A stretch of 17,507 nucleotides of DNA from Chloroflexota bacterium (lineage in GTDB: Bacteria > Chloroflexota > Anaerolineae > Anaerolineales > Villigracilaceae): assembly GCA_026389975.1 (NCBI GenBank), contig JAPLGV010000123.1, positions 1 to 17,507 of the forward strand. Reading direction: 5' to 3'. The translations under genes and the position numbers were made by a program. The notes below the pieces were generated by a model. The model was not told the DNA's origin, did no database searches, and was given only the letters and a program-made list of their open reading frames with translations. Positions 1 through 5,881 of the stretch are shown here, piece by piece; position 1 is the stretch's first letter; the number at the start of each line of letters is the position of its first letter.

Positions 1-44
1 CGCTGAGATGTTCTAAGTCTTGTCAAGGGTAGAACTTTAACAAT

Positions 45-61
45 CTAAAATAGCTTTCAAC
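45..61 (+). repeat. Left inverted repeat of the IS110 element
   Basis: CTAAAATAGCTTTCAAC matches the reverse complement of 1872-1889 except for one missing G. It lies about 125 bases beyond the transposase stop codon. Confidence 0.6.
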
Positions 62-184
62 ATTATGTCCAACCCGGAGCCGCGTTGAATCTTCCTAAGT
101 AAACAGGCTTGACTCTCGGCCAAAAAATGCGTATGCTTTGGCTGAGGGAAAGTTGTGCCTTACTTTGTGAGGTGATCTATTCGA

Positions 185-1597
185 TCAGCCTCGAACCAAA
201 TCTGGCAGACTTTCCCTCACTCGTTCCTCATGGCTGAATGATCGTTCCGCATGTCTTTCGATGCGTTCCCGGCGTGCCTTACGATTATTGCGCTTGCGCA
301 CTTCCTCAGGCACGGTGTACTTTTCAGCGATGATCTGGCGAGCTTGTTCCGGGGTGACTGGCCTTCCATCCACGTCGCGTAGTTCGTAAGGTTTGTCTTT
401 GGCAACCACTACCCAAACCCGGTCCAGCAAATGCGTGGCGACCGTACAAACTGCCTGAGTATGATGCTTGCCCCTGTTCACCATCTGGTCATAGTAGAGA
501 GCAGCCAGTTGGGGATCATAGCGACGTGCCACATCGGCATCCAGGAAAGCGAATTTCTTGATCAGGTTGGGACCGGCCTGGCTGATACGCAAGCCTTTGC
601 TCTCGCTCCCGGAACTCTGCCTGCTATCAGGGATCATCCCGCTCCAGCCGCGCATTTGGCGTCCGCTGGGAAAACGGAGAGGATCGCCGATGAAACTGAG
701 AAAGACGGCTGCACTTTCCTCTCCAACGCCGTACAGGCTTTCCAGGTTTCCGGAAGGATGGAGCTGGTGGTAGAGCGGAAAGATCACTTGCTTGCGCAGG
801 TGGTCTCGATCCATCTGCAACTCGCCCAGCCACTTCTGCTTCAAGGCAGCCTCGGCCTGTAAGGCTGTGAAATCAACATAGGGGCACGGATTGCCATACA
901 CAGCCATCACTTTCTGGGCCAATTCCACCAAAGTTGGGATCCAGACTTCCTTTTCTCCTGGTTTGGCCAGTTCGCTGGCATACCAAGCCTGCCGAATGCA
1001 TTCTTCACCCGCTTCCAGAACCGCCACCGGGCTGTAGTAATGCTCTCGACACCAGCAAGCAGCTGTACTGAAGGGGTCGCCAAAGCCCAGGTCTTCCCAG
1101 CCGCCCAGCCAGGTCATGCGATCCAATGCAATGATCTGGTTGATCAATTTGGTGCGCTCACTGATCACCCAATCTAATTGCTTGCAGCCTCGCTGCAGCG
1201 AAAACAAGGCCGCCGGTGACAGGCTCAACGCATGCAACTTCTCCTGGGCTACCAGGTACAACTTGGCCAACACGCGCGCATCGATCCGATCACTCTTGGC
1301 ATGTCGCTTGTAGAACCGCCGCAGGTCAGCCACTTGCTGGCCATTGACCAGATAGACCGTCACTGCCCGCATGATCAGGTAGATTGCTACCGGCAACCAG
1401 GCCGCTCCGGTTGGCTCCATCACGACTACCAAAGGGCAGTTTGCTTCAGCCCCTTCTCGCGCCCGTTGCAGCAGGGCGGCCAGCGACTCCGCCCAGGTCG
1501 TCACCGGGAACACCGGCGTTAGGAACTTGCCCCTTTCGTCCATTACCACTGCCTTGTGCGCACTCGTGATCGCCAGATCCAAACCAATGATGCGCAT
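185..1597 (-). CDS. IS110-family transposase (DEDD recombinase)
   Basis: This 470-residue protein is an IS110-type transposase. In this family a RuvC-like DEDD domain and a C-terminal serine domain carry out excision and insertion, guided in studied members by an element-encoded bridge RNA. The N-terminal domain shows D7 (in IGLDLA), E61 (in VMEPTG), and D103 and D106 (in KSDRIDARVLAK), which are the four acidic residues expected. The C-terminal IS116/IS110/IS902 domain is seen from about residue 285 (LYGVGEESAAVFLSFIGDP) through the GWSGMIPDSRQSSGSESKG region, which holds the candidate catalytic serine, and ISQAGPNLIK at about 338-347. The start is the ATG at 1595-1597, preceded by a strong AAGGAGG (plus-strand 1603-1609). 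It is longer than many family members (about 330-420), with extra sequence at about 160-240 and a basic tail at about 430-455. No frameshift is seen, so it may be active. Confidence 0.95.
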   Translation of the reverse strand: MRIIGLDLAITSAHKAVVMDERGKFLTPVFPVTTWAESLAALLQRAREGAEANCPLVVVMEPTGAAWLPVAIYLIMRAVTVYLVNGQQVADLRRFYKRHAKSDRIDARVLAKLYLVAQEKLHALSLSPAALFSLQRGCKQLDWVISERTKLINQIIALDRMTWLGGWEDLGFGDPFSTAACWCREHYYSPVAVLEAGEECIRQAWYASELAKPGEKEVWIPTLVELAQKVMAVYGNPCPYVDFTALQAEAALKQKWLGELQMDRDHLRKQVIFPLYHQLHPSGNLESLYGVGEESAAVFLSFIGDPLRFPSGRQMRGWSGMIPDSRQSSGSESKGLRISQAGPNLIKKFAFLDADVARRYDPQLAALYYDQMVNRGKHHTQAVCTVATHLLDRVWVVVAKDKPYELRDVDGRPVTPEQARQIIAEKYTVPEEVRKRNNRKARRERIERHAERSFSHEERVRESLPDLVRG

Positions 1598-1610
1598 CTC
1601 AACCTCCTTT

Positions 1611-1868
1611 CAATCTTGAACTTCTTGACCAGAGGCGCTGGTCACGTCGGAAGGCTCAGAGTGGCTTTTGCCCAAGACCAAAATAGGATACTCAAGCACC
1701 CATGCTTGCCTGTGATCAGGGGCAGCAGCGCGAACGCTCCCCAATGTTCCAAATCGGGTCTCCTGGGCGGGAAGGAAGGCAATCTCAGCGTAGAGGCAGC
1801 TAATGCTCCTCAGCCAAACCGTAGCCACTTCCATCCCTTCCAAGATCGAGTGTATCCCTTTTGCCGAG
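1611..1868 (-). ncRNA. Candidate IS110 bridge RNA in the transposase leader
   Basis: In IS110-group elements a structured bridge RNA is transcribed from the noncoding stretch upstream of the transposase. Here about 290 bases lie between the start codon and the right inverted repeat, with no supportable gene on either strand. The stretch contains two perfect 6-bp hairpins: GACCAG/CTGGTC with a 5-base loop (1627-1643), and CAAGCA/TGCTTG with a 4-base loop (1693-1708). It also contains the TTTGGCTGAGG block (1808-1818 on the minus strand) that recurs at the left end. The RNA ends, internal loops and guide sequences were not determined. The call rests on position and structure only. Confidence 0.4.
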
Positions 1869-1871
1869 CCC

Positions 1872-1889
1872 GTTGAAAGCCTATTTTAG
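1872..1889 (-). repeat. Right inverted repeat of the IS110 element
   Basis: GTTGAAAGCCTATTTTAG is the inverted partner of 45-61. It lies about 275 bases upstream of the transposase start. Confidence 0.6.
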
Positions 1890-1906
1890 GTTGCTAAACC
1901 TTTTTT
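1888..1906 (+). terminator. Weak terminator-like hairpin at the IS right end
   Basis: AGGTT (1888-1892), loop GCTA, AACCT (1897-1901), then six T residues (1901-1906). The 5-bp stem is short, so termination is possible but weak. It would separate read-through leaving the IS from the small gene at 1957. Confidence 0.3.
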
Positions 1907-1956
1907 CTAATATACAAGCCATTCCGTTAGCCCACTATTTTGTAAAAGGTGGTTCA

Positions 1957-2229
1957 ATGACATCAGAACAAATCTCTATTTCCCTTTTTATTCCATCAGC
2001 ATCTGGGGAGACCAATAATAAAGTTGCCGTTAATCTTGTTGGAGTACTTTATTACAGTGATAGGCGTATGGTTGAAGTAGGTTTGAAGTCGTCAGATGAT
2101 AAGGTTCACGCCTTCATAGATGGCAATGTTGAGAACATGGAGCAATTAGCACTCGAAATAATCAAAGTCATCCAAGATGGTCAAAATGATGACGCCGATT
2201 CAAGAGGACTAACAGGAAGCAAAGACTGA
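1957..2229 (+). CDS. Small hypothetical protein (possible cassette gene)
   Basis: A 90-residue protein of unrecognised family. The ATG at 1957 is chosen over an upstream in-frame start at 1861 because AAAGGTGG (1945-1952) gives a well-spaced ribosome binding site, and because the extra 32 residues would overlap the IS end. The sequence alternates beta-like stretches (ISISLFIP, KVAVNLVGVLYYS, MVEVGLKS) with an acidic helix (MEQLALEIIKVIQD) and ends in a polar tail. It has no signal peptide or membrane segment. Its base composition is AT-rich like the R-M genes and unlike the metabolic cluster. A short orphan gene followed by a possible degenerate recombination site and then the R-M pair is the arrangement expected of integron cassettes. 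No function can be assigned. Confidence 0.6.
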   Translation: MTSEQISISLFIPSASGETNNKVAVNLVGVLYYSDRRMVEVGLKSSDDKVHAFIDGNVENMEQLALEIIKVIQDGQNDDADSRGLTGSKD

Positions 2230-2248
2230 TACAAGAATTAGAGCGGGC

Positions 2249-2367
2249 AACAACCCCTCCAGCGGACAGCGGCTATGTTGCTCGGAATCATGCGCGTTTT
2301 GCCAGAAATGGCGCGATAATGGGTTTGTACATCATTTGTGGCAATTTCCGTCCACAGGCTGTTAGAT
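2249..2367 (+). other. Possible degenerate attC-like region
   Basis: The stretch begins with CAACAACCCC...CAGCGGAC and ends with GTCCACAGGCTGTTAGAT. The last seven bases, GTTAGAT (2361-2367), fit the GTTRRRY core site. AACA/TGTT and GGAC/GTCC could pair across about 119 bases, a length within the known attC range, but the intervening pairing is poor and the 5' core does not fit RYYYAAC. A second GTTRRRY match, GTTAGAC, lies at 2391-2397. This is suggestive only. Confidence 0.2.
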
Positions 2368-2459
2368 TAAGAACGATAACCGAGCACATAGTTAGACCCC
2401 TCATCCTATCCATAGTAAACAGCAACCTTTTCTGCTCCAATCACTAAGCGCGTGCAAGG

Positions 2460-2465
2460 TATAAT
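2460..2465 (+). promoter_or_regulatory. Probable -10 box for the R-M genes
   Basis: A perfect TATAAT lies 21 bases upstream of the restriction endonuclease ATG, giving an expected transcript start near 2472 and a leader of about 14 bases. No good -35 hexamer is present at the usual distance, so the promoter may be weak or need an activator. No obvious C-protein box is visible. Confidence 0.45.
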
Positions 2466-2485
2466 TTGTTTTGGGAGAATATGAT

Positions 2486-3442
2486 ATGCACCTATTTGAA
2501 AAAGTCTTGAGTGTTTGCGTTGAAAACATTGAATTTGAACTCAAGGGTTATGGTTCTGTTGAATGGTCAAATTTTCTACTTAATCCTCGCCGCTTGCGGG
2601 GTAGCGATTTTCTCATGCGTTGGTCGCAGGGCGTATGGAGTGAAGAACGCATAACACAGGCAGTCAATCAAAACGGCGAATTTTTTGCAATACCTTATGG
2701 GCCAAGTAGCACAGCGCCTGATCATGATGTAAGAGCATTTGAACTGTACTTTGAACGTTTAGATGCAGCTGGCTTGGGGAAAATCAAGCGACCAGACCTT
2801 TTGATTTTCAAAAGGACAGACCAAAAGACAATCATGAAAGCGGTTAATAATCTTGGTGGAATTTCTGAATTGCCGTTTATACAAGAAAATGACGCCGACA
2901 TGCAAAAGATTTTGTCGAAAGCGATTGTTGCTATTGAATGCGAAAATAGTCTGTGGCAGGGAAGCCTCATGCCAGATTATCGGACTGAATTGAAACCTCA
3001 AAAGCGGCTTGGTGGTAAACTTGGTCTCAAAAAGAATGCTGTTTTGCCTACAATCATTATCAAAGAAGAAGACCGAAAGCCTTTGCAGGCATGGCAAGAT
3101 TCGAATGACATTCCCATCCATGTCTGGCATGTGTTCTTTGATATGGCTTTTGGACTTGCACTTGATGAAGCCCAAAGACTTATCGAAGAAGGATATATTT
3201 TGCCAACAGAACAGACTTTTCAAGCCCCAGGTGGCGCGACAACCAAGAAGTTGCTTTACAAGTTCTACTACCGTTATGGCTATCCTCTCGGCGACGCTCT
3301 TGAAAAGCCAGAACTGATAGCCAAATCCATTACAGATAAAAATGGACACATTCTGCCTTATGTTCATTTTGAAGGCGGTGAAATGTCCATGCGCGATGAA
3401 GCGTTGAATATTTTGAGAGAATTTGCAAATGCAAAAGGCTAA
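2486..3442 (+). CDS. Type II restriction endonuclease, AccI-like
   Basis: A 318-residue protein that overlaps an adenine methyltransferase gene, so it is most likely the nuclease of a type II restriction-modification system. Blocks such as RGSDFLMRWSQGVWSEERI (about 39-56), FFAIPYGPSS (67-75) and KIKRPDLLIFKR (99-110) resemble the AccI family, whose prototype cuts GTMKAC; this assignment is from memory of the family. A PD-(D/E)xK-type core is suggested by D104 in RPDLLIF and by IECEN (150-154). The usual lysine appears replaced, giving an ExE pair (E151, E153) as in BamHI. The ATG at 2486 is chosen over a TTG at 2471 because GGGAGA (2473-2478) is spaced correctly. The gene is AT-rich compared with the metabolic cluster, a sign of transfer. 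Site specificity is not established here. Confidence 0.75.
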   Translation: MHLFEKVLSVCVENIEFELKGYGSVEWSNFLLNPRRLRGSDFLMRWSQGVWSEERITQAVNQNGEFFAIPYGPSSTAPDHDVRAFELYFERLDAAGLGKIKRPDLLIFKRTDQKTIMKAVNNLGGISELPFIQENDADMQKILSKAIVAIECENSLWQGSLMPDYRTELKPQKRLGGKLGLKKNAVLPTIIIKEEDRKPLQAWQDSNDIPIHVWHVFFDMAFGLALDEAQRLIEEGYILPTEQTFQAPGGATTKKLLYKFYYRYGYPLGDALEKPELIAKSITDKNGHILPYVHFEGGEMSMRDEALNILREFANAKG

Positions 3443-4967
3443 CGTTTATAAACTTCCATCATCAGGTGAAGCCAGAGAACTTCTCCGCAAAAAAGGTCAG
3501 TTCTGGACACCCGATTGGGCTGCCGAAGCAATGGTTGACTATGTGCTTGCTGACAAAGGCGGCACATTATTTGACCCTGCCGTTGGCGCAGGAGCATTTT
3601 TTCGGGCGGCAAAAACAATAGAAAAAAAAAAAGGGTTGCATATCACTCTTTCGGGTATGGACATTGATCCAACCGCATTAGAGCAAGCCATTCAACAAGG
3701 TTTGACTAGAGATGACATCACAGGAGTCAAAATCAACGACTTTGTTTTTCATCCCCCGCAAGAAAAACTATCTGCAATTGTCGCTAACCCGCCTTATATT
3801 CGCCATCATCGCCTCTCGCTAGACACAAAAGAACAACTTAAACGTCTGAGTATGCAAAACACAGGGATGATTCTAGACGGGCGCGCTGGATTCCACGTTT
3901 ACTTTTTGATACGCGCTCTAACTTTGCTGGAAGAAAACGGGCGATTGGCTTTCATCATGCCTGCTGATACATGCGAAGGTAAGTTTGCAAATGACCTATG
4001 GCGTTGGATTTCGGTGAATTATGCTCTGGATGCTGTAATCGTCTTTGCTTCCAATGCATCTCCATTCCCAAATGTAGACACAAATCCGCTCATATTTTTT
4101 ATCCGCAAATCAATGCCAAAAGAAAATTTTCTATGGGCCAAATGCCACGAGTCACAAACAGATATTCTCAAGATGTGGGTTCGCTCAGGCTTTGAAATGA
4201 CGCCCACAAAAGGATTAACTGTTACTCAACGGAAATTATCTGAAGGTCTAAGCACAGGGCTATCAAGACCACTAGCAACGGGGAAAGCAAGCAAATATAT
4301 TCTTGGCGATTTTGTACAAATAGTTCGCGGTGTTGCGACCGGAGCAAACGAATTCTTTTTTATGACTGCTGAACAGGTAAAGCAAACTGATATTCCAAAC
4401 AACTATTTCACAAGAGCAATTGGAAGAACGAGGGATGTGCCTACCGAAGAAATCACGCGAGCAACTTTAGATTTACTCGAAGCTAAGGGAAGACCTACAT
4501 TTCTACTGGCCCTGAATGGAGACTCTATTGAGAACTATCCTGAAAGCCTAAAAGAATATCTAAAAAAAGGTGAAACCATCGGATTACCACAAAAGCCGCT
4601 CATTTCTCAGCGAAAGCCTTGGTACAAGACGGAATCCCGAATCGCGCCGCCTTTTTTGTTCTCCTATTTGGGGCGACGTAATTCAAGGTTTATCCGCAAC
4701 TCCGCAAGGATTATTCCCCTCACAGGTTTTCTGTGTGTCTATCCTAAGAGTGATGACAAGGAATATACTGACCACCTTTGGAAAATTCTGAACCATCCTG
4801 ACACAGTAGCCAATCTCATCATGGTTGGAAAATCGTATGGTGATGGCGCAGTAAAGGTTGAGCCGCGCTCTTTGGAAAAATTACCTATTCCTGAAAATGT
4901 AATTGATCAATCAGGTATGCAAACACAAATGCGATTGTTTGAAAGCAAAACACCTTATAAAACTTAA
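3429..4967 (+). CDS. DNA adenine-N6 methyltransferase of the type II R-M system
   Basis: A 512-residue class gamma amino-methyltransferase that should protect host DNA from the adjacent nuclease. Motif X is GQFWTP (23-28). Motif I, which binds S-adenosylmethionine, is DPAVGAGAF (49-57), and motif II acidic residues are in GMDID (76-80). The catalytic motif IV is NPPY (120-123), diagnostic of adenine-N6 methylation. The C-terminal half (about 290-500) contains a target-recognition region of the TaqI/Eco57I kind, with QIVRGVATGANEFFF near its start. The ATG at 3429 is preferred to a TTG at 3423 because GAGAGA (3415-3420) is correctly placed only for the ATG. It overlaps the nuclease gene by 14 bases, implying translational coupling. 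The nuclease-first order means protection must come from the same transcript. It is followed at once by the attC-like hairpin. Confidence 0.92.
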   Translation: MQKANVYKLPSSGEARELLRKKGQFWTPDWAAEAMVDYVLADKGGTLFDPAVGAGAFFRAAKTIEKKKGLHITLSGMDIDPTALEQAIQQGLTRDDITGVKINDFVFHPPQEKLSAIVANPPYIRHHRLSLDTKEQLKRLSMQNTGMILDGRAGFHVYFLIRALTLLEENGRLAFIMPADTCEGKFANDLWRWISVNYALDAVIVFASNASPFPNVDTNPLIFFIRKSMPKENFLWAKCHESQTDILKMWVRSGFEMTPTKGLTVTQRKLSEGLSTGLSRPLATGKASKYILGDFVQIVRGVATGANEFFFMTAEQVKQTDIPNNYFTRAIGRTRDVPTEEITRATLDLLEAKGRPTFLLALNGDSIENYPESLKEYLKKGETIGLPQKPLISQRKPWYKTESRIAPPFLFSYLGRRNSRFIRNSARIIPLTGFLCVYPKSDDKEYTDHLWKILNHPDTVANLIMVGKSYGDGAVKVEPRSLEKLPIPENVIDQSGMQTQMRLFESKTPYKT

Positions 4968-4987
4968 GCCCAATTTAACTGCACGGG

Positions 4988-5055
4988 GCATAACACCCGC
5001 TTGCAGCCGACTCGCTTCGCTCCGCAACGCGAGCGGCTGAAGCGGAACGTTGATA
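4988..5055 (+). other. Integron attC-like recombination site
   Basis: About 68 bases fold into a near-perfect stem. CCGCTT (4997-5002) pairs with AAGCGG (5040-5045), CAGCCG (5004-5009) with CGGCTG (5034-5039), and CTCGC (5011-5015) with GCGAG (5029-5033), leaving a 13-base loop. Two bases on the same arm, G5003 and A5010, are left unpaired seven positions apart. Such extrahelical bases mark attC sites for the integron integrase. The outer AAC (4992-4994) and GTT (5049-5051) match the invariant ends of the two core sites. The remaining core positions (GCATAAC and GTTGATA) fit RYYYAAC and GTTRRRY only partly. It starts 21 bases after the methyltransferase stop, the normal place for attC in a gene cassette. 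Confidence 0.55.
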
Positions 5056-5103
5056 TTCCTCCCTCCCCTCCATCCCTGCTATACTGCTGCTTGTATCCAT
5101 CTC

Positions 5104-5287
5104 TGAACCTGCCATGATCAAATTGCCCGGATTTCATGGGATTATGGTTCAAATATTGATGCAGTACCCTGTAATATCTCTGCCCCTTGCTTCTACTGCT
5201 TCTTGCATAATTACATGAACCTTGAACGATCAAAATACAGGTAATTACAGCAATTTTGGTTCAAATCTTTGAGCAGCACCCTTTAAT
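5104..5287 (+). repeat. Degenerate direct repeat, two 72-base copies
   Basis: Positions 5104-5175 and 5216-5287 align without gaps with about 50 of 72 bases identical, offset 112 bases. The best block is TGGTTCAAAT...GCAGYACCCT (5145-5175 and 5257-5287, 25 of 31 identical). Its nature is unknown. It may be a worn duplication or the remains of a mobile element. Confidence 0.5.
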
Positions 5288-5288
5288 T

Positions 5289-5316
5289 GCTTCGGCGTAA
5301 CACGATTCGCCGAAGC
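5289..5316 (+). terminator. Perfect hairpin, possible terminator
   Basis: GCTTCGGCG (5289-5297) and CGCCGAAGC (5308-5316) form a perfect 9-bp stem with a 10-base loop. TCATTTTCTCC follows, so the T-tract is interrupted. It could end transcripts of the R-M pair. It abuts the second copy of the direct repeat. Confidence 0.4.
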
Positions 5317-5534
5317 TCATTTTCTCCTAAAGAATGTAATTCTGGCCCTGGCATGCCACTAGCAGAGGCGGCCTCAAGCCGTCGTAATCGCGGCTTTCTC
5401 CTTTCCCGGAAACACTATCAGCGTTCACTTCCCATCCATGCGGTGAAAACAGGGGGTCAATGCAGTATAAAATCCGCGATAAACAGAGTAGGATTGCCCG
5501 TACGTACTCATCCAAGCTGACTCAGGAGTCGTGG

Positions 5535-5740
5535 TACTGGTGATTTTTATAGCCTCCCGGCATGCAGCTGGCACATCTTCCCAGACTTTTTTTCTACTGC
5601 CCCCAGGTCGATGGCAGCGCCATGCATCCGATCCATGGTGGCTGCTTCCAGACTCATGGCGTAGGCTCTGCCAGCCAGCGCCGTGTTATCTCAAGCACCA
5701 TTTGGGTCATGTTGCGAGCCTTATTCCAGAATAGAAGGTT
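5535..5740 (-). pseudogene. Possible eroded DDE transposase remnant
   Basis: Reading the minus strand and allowing one frameshift near 5675 gives a peptide running VLEITRRWLAGRAYAM and then TMDRMHGAAIDLGAV. This resembles the RRWLPGR...D and RLR-DAALYDP blocks of IS701/IS4-like DDE transposases as I remember them. The match is short, has stops around it and was not tested by alignment. The surrounding 5320-5790 has no intact gene. Confidence 0.22.
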
Positions 5741-5792
5741 TCCTTTTTTTTGTACTTTATCTGAACTTATGTCCGCAGACCAGATTTGCCAC

Positions 5793-5821
5793 TTGACTTT
5801 TGCATAATAATTTTGTAAAAT
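5793..5821 (+). promoter_or_regulatory. Sigma-70-type promoter of the ROK-led cluster
   Basis: TTGACT (5793-5798) and TAAAAT (5816-5821) are separated by exactly 17 bases, in an AT-rich patch at the boundary to the GC-rich cluster. Transcription would begin near 5828, about 54 bases before the chosen ROK start. No other promoter of this quality is seen downstream in the cluster. Confidence 0.6.
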
Positions 5822-5822
5822 A

Positions 5823-5868
5823 CTTATTAACATATTGTGATTAATTGTAACATTCTGTTAGTAATAAG
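5823..5868 (+). promoter_or_regulatory. Candidate operator (inverted repeat)
   Basis: CTTATTAAC (5823-5831) and GTTAGTAATAAG (5857-5868) are inverted half-sites with a three-base insertion in the right arm. They straddle the predicted transcript start. ROK repressors bind AT-rich palindromes of this sort, often at their own promoter, so autoregulation is plausible. Confidence 0.3.
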
Positions 5869-5881
5869 GACTACCACCACC

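Larger units (their letters stand above)
45..1889 (-). mobile_element. IS110-family insertion sequence (approximate limits)
   Basis: The element is defined by a DEDD transposase on the minus strand with about 140 bases on its 3' side and about 290 bases of leader on its 5' side. The limits are set by an imperfect 17/18-base inverted repeat (45-61 against 1872-1889, one base missing on the left). Two further short blocks are also shared in inverted orientation: CTCGGC followed by A-runs (115-125 and 1858-1868), and TTTGGCTGAGG (137-147 and 1808-1818). IS110-group elements are usually described as lacking terminal inverted repeats, whereas IS1111-group members have subterminal ones. The true ends may therefore lie some bases outside or inside these limits. 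No target duplication is visible, as expected for this family. It sits directly beside a cassette-like R-M locus. Confidence 0.7.

Noticed and set aside
431..862. 143-codon plus-strand frame inside the transposase gene
   Set aside because: It is the antisense shadow of the IS110 transposase, with no ribosome site and no domain.
5145..5175. GGTTCAAAT motif resembling a tRNA T-loop, present in both direct-repeat copies
   Set aside because: No pairing stem surrounds the motif, and no acceptor, D or anticodon arms can be found upstream.
4964..5233. 89-codon minus-strand frame over the attC-like site and first repeat copy
   Set aside because: It has no ribosome site, crosses the hairpin and repeat, and has no recognisable domain.
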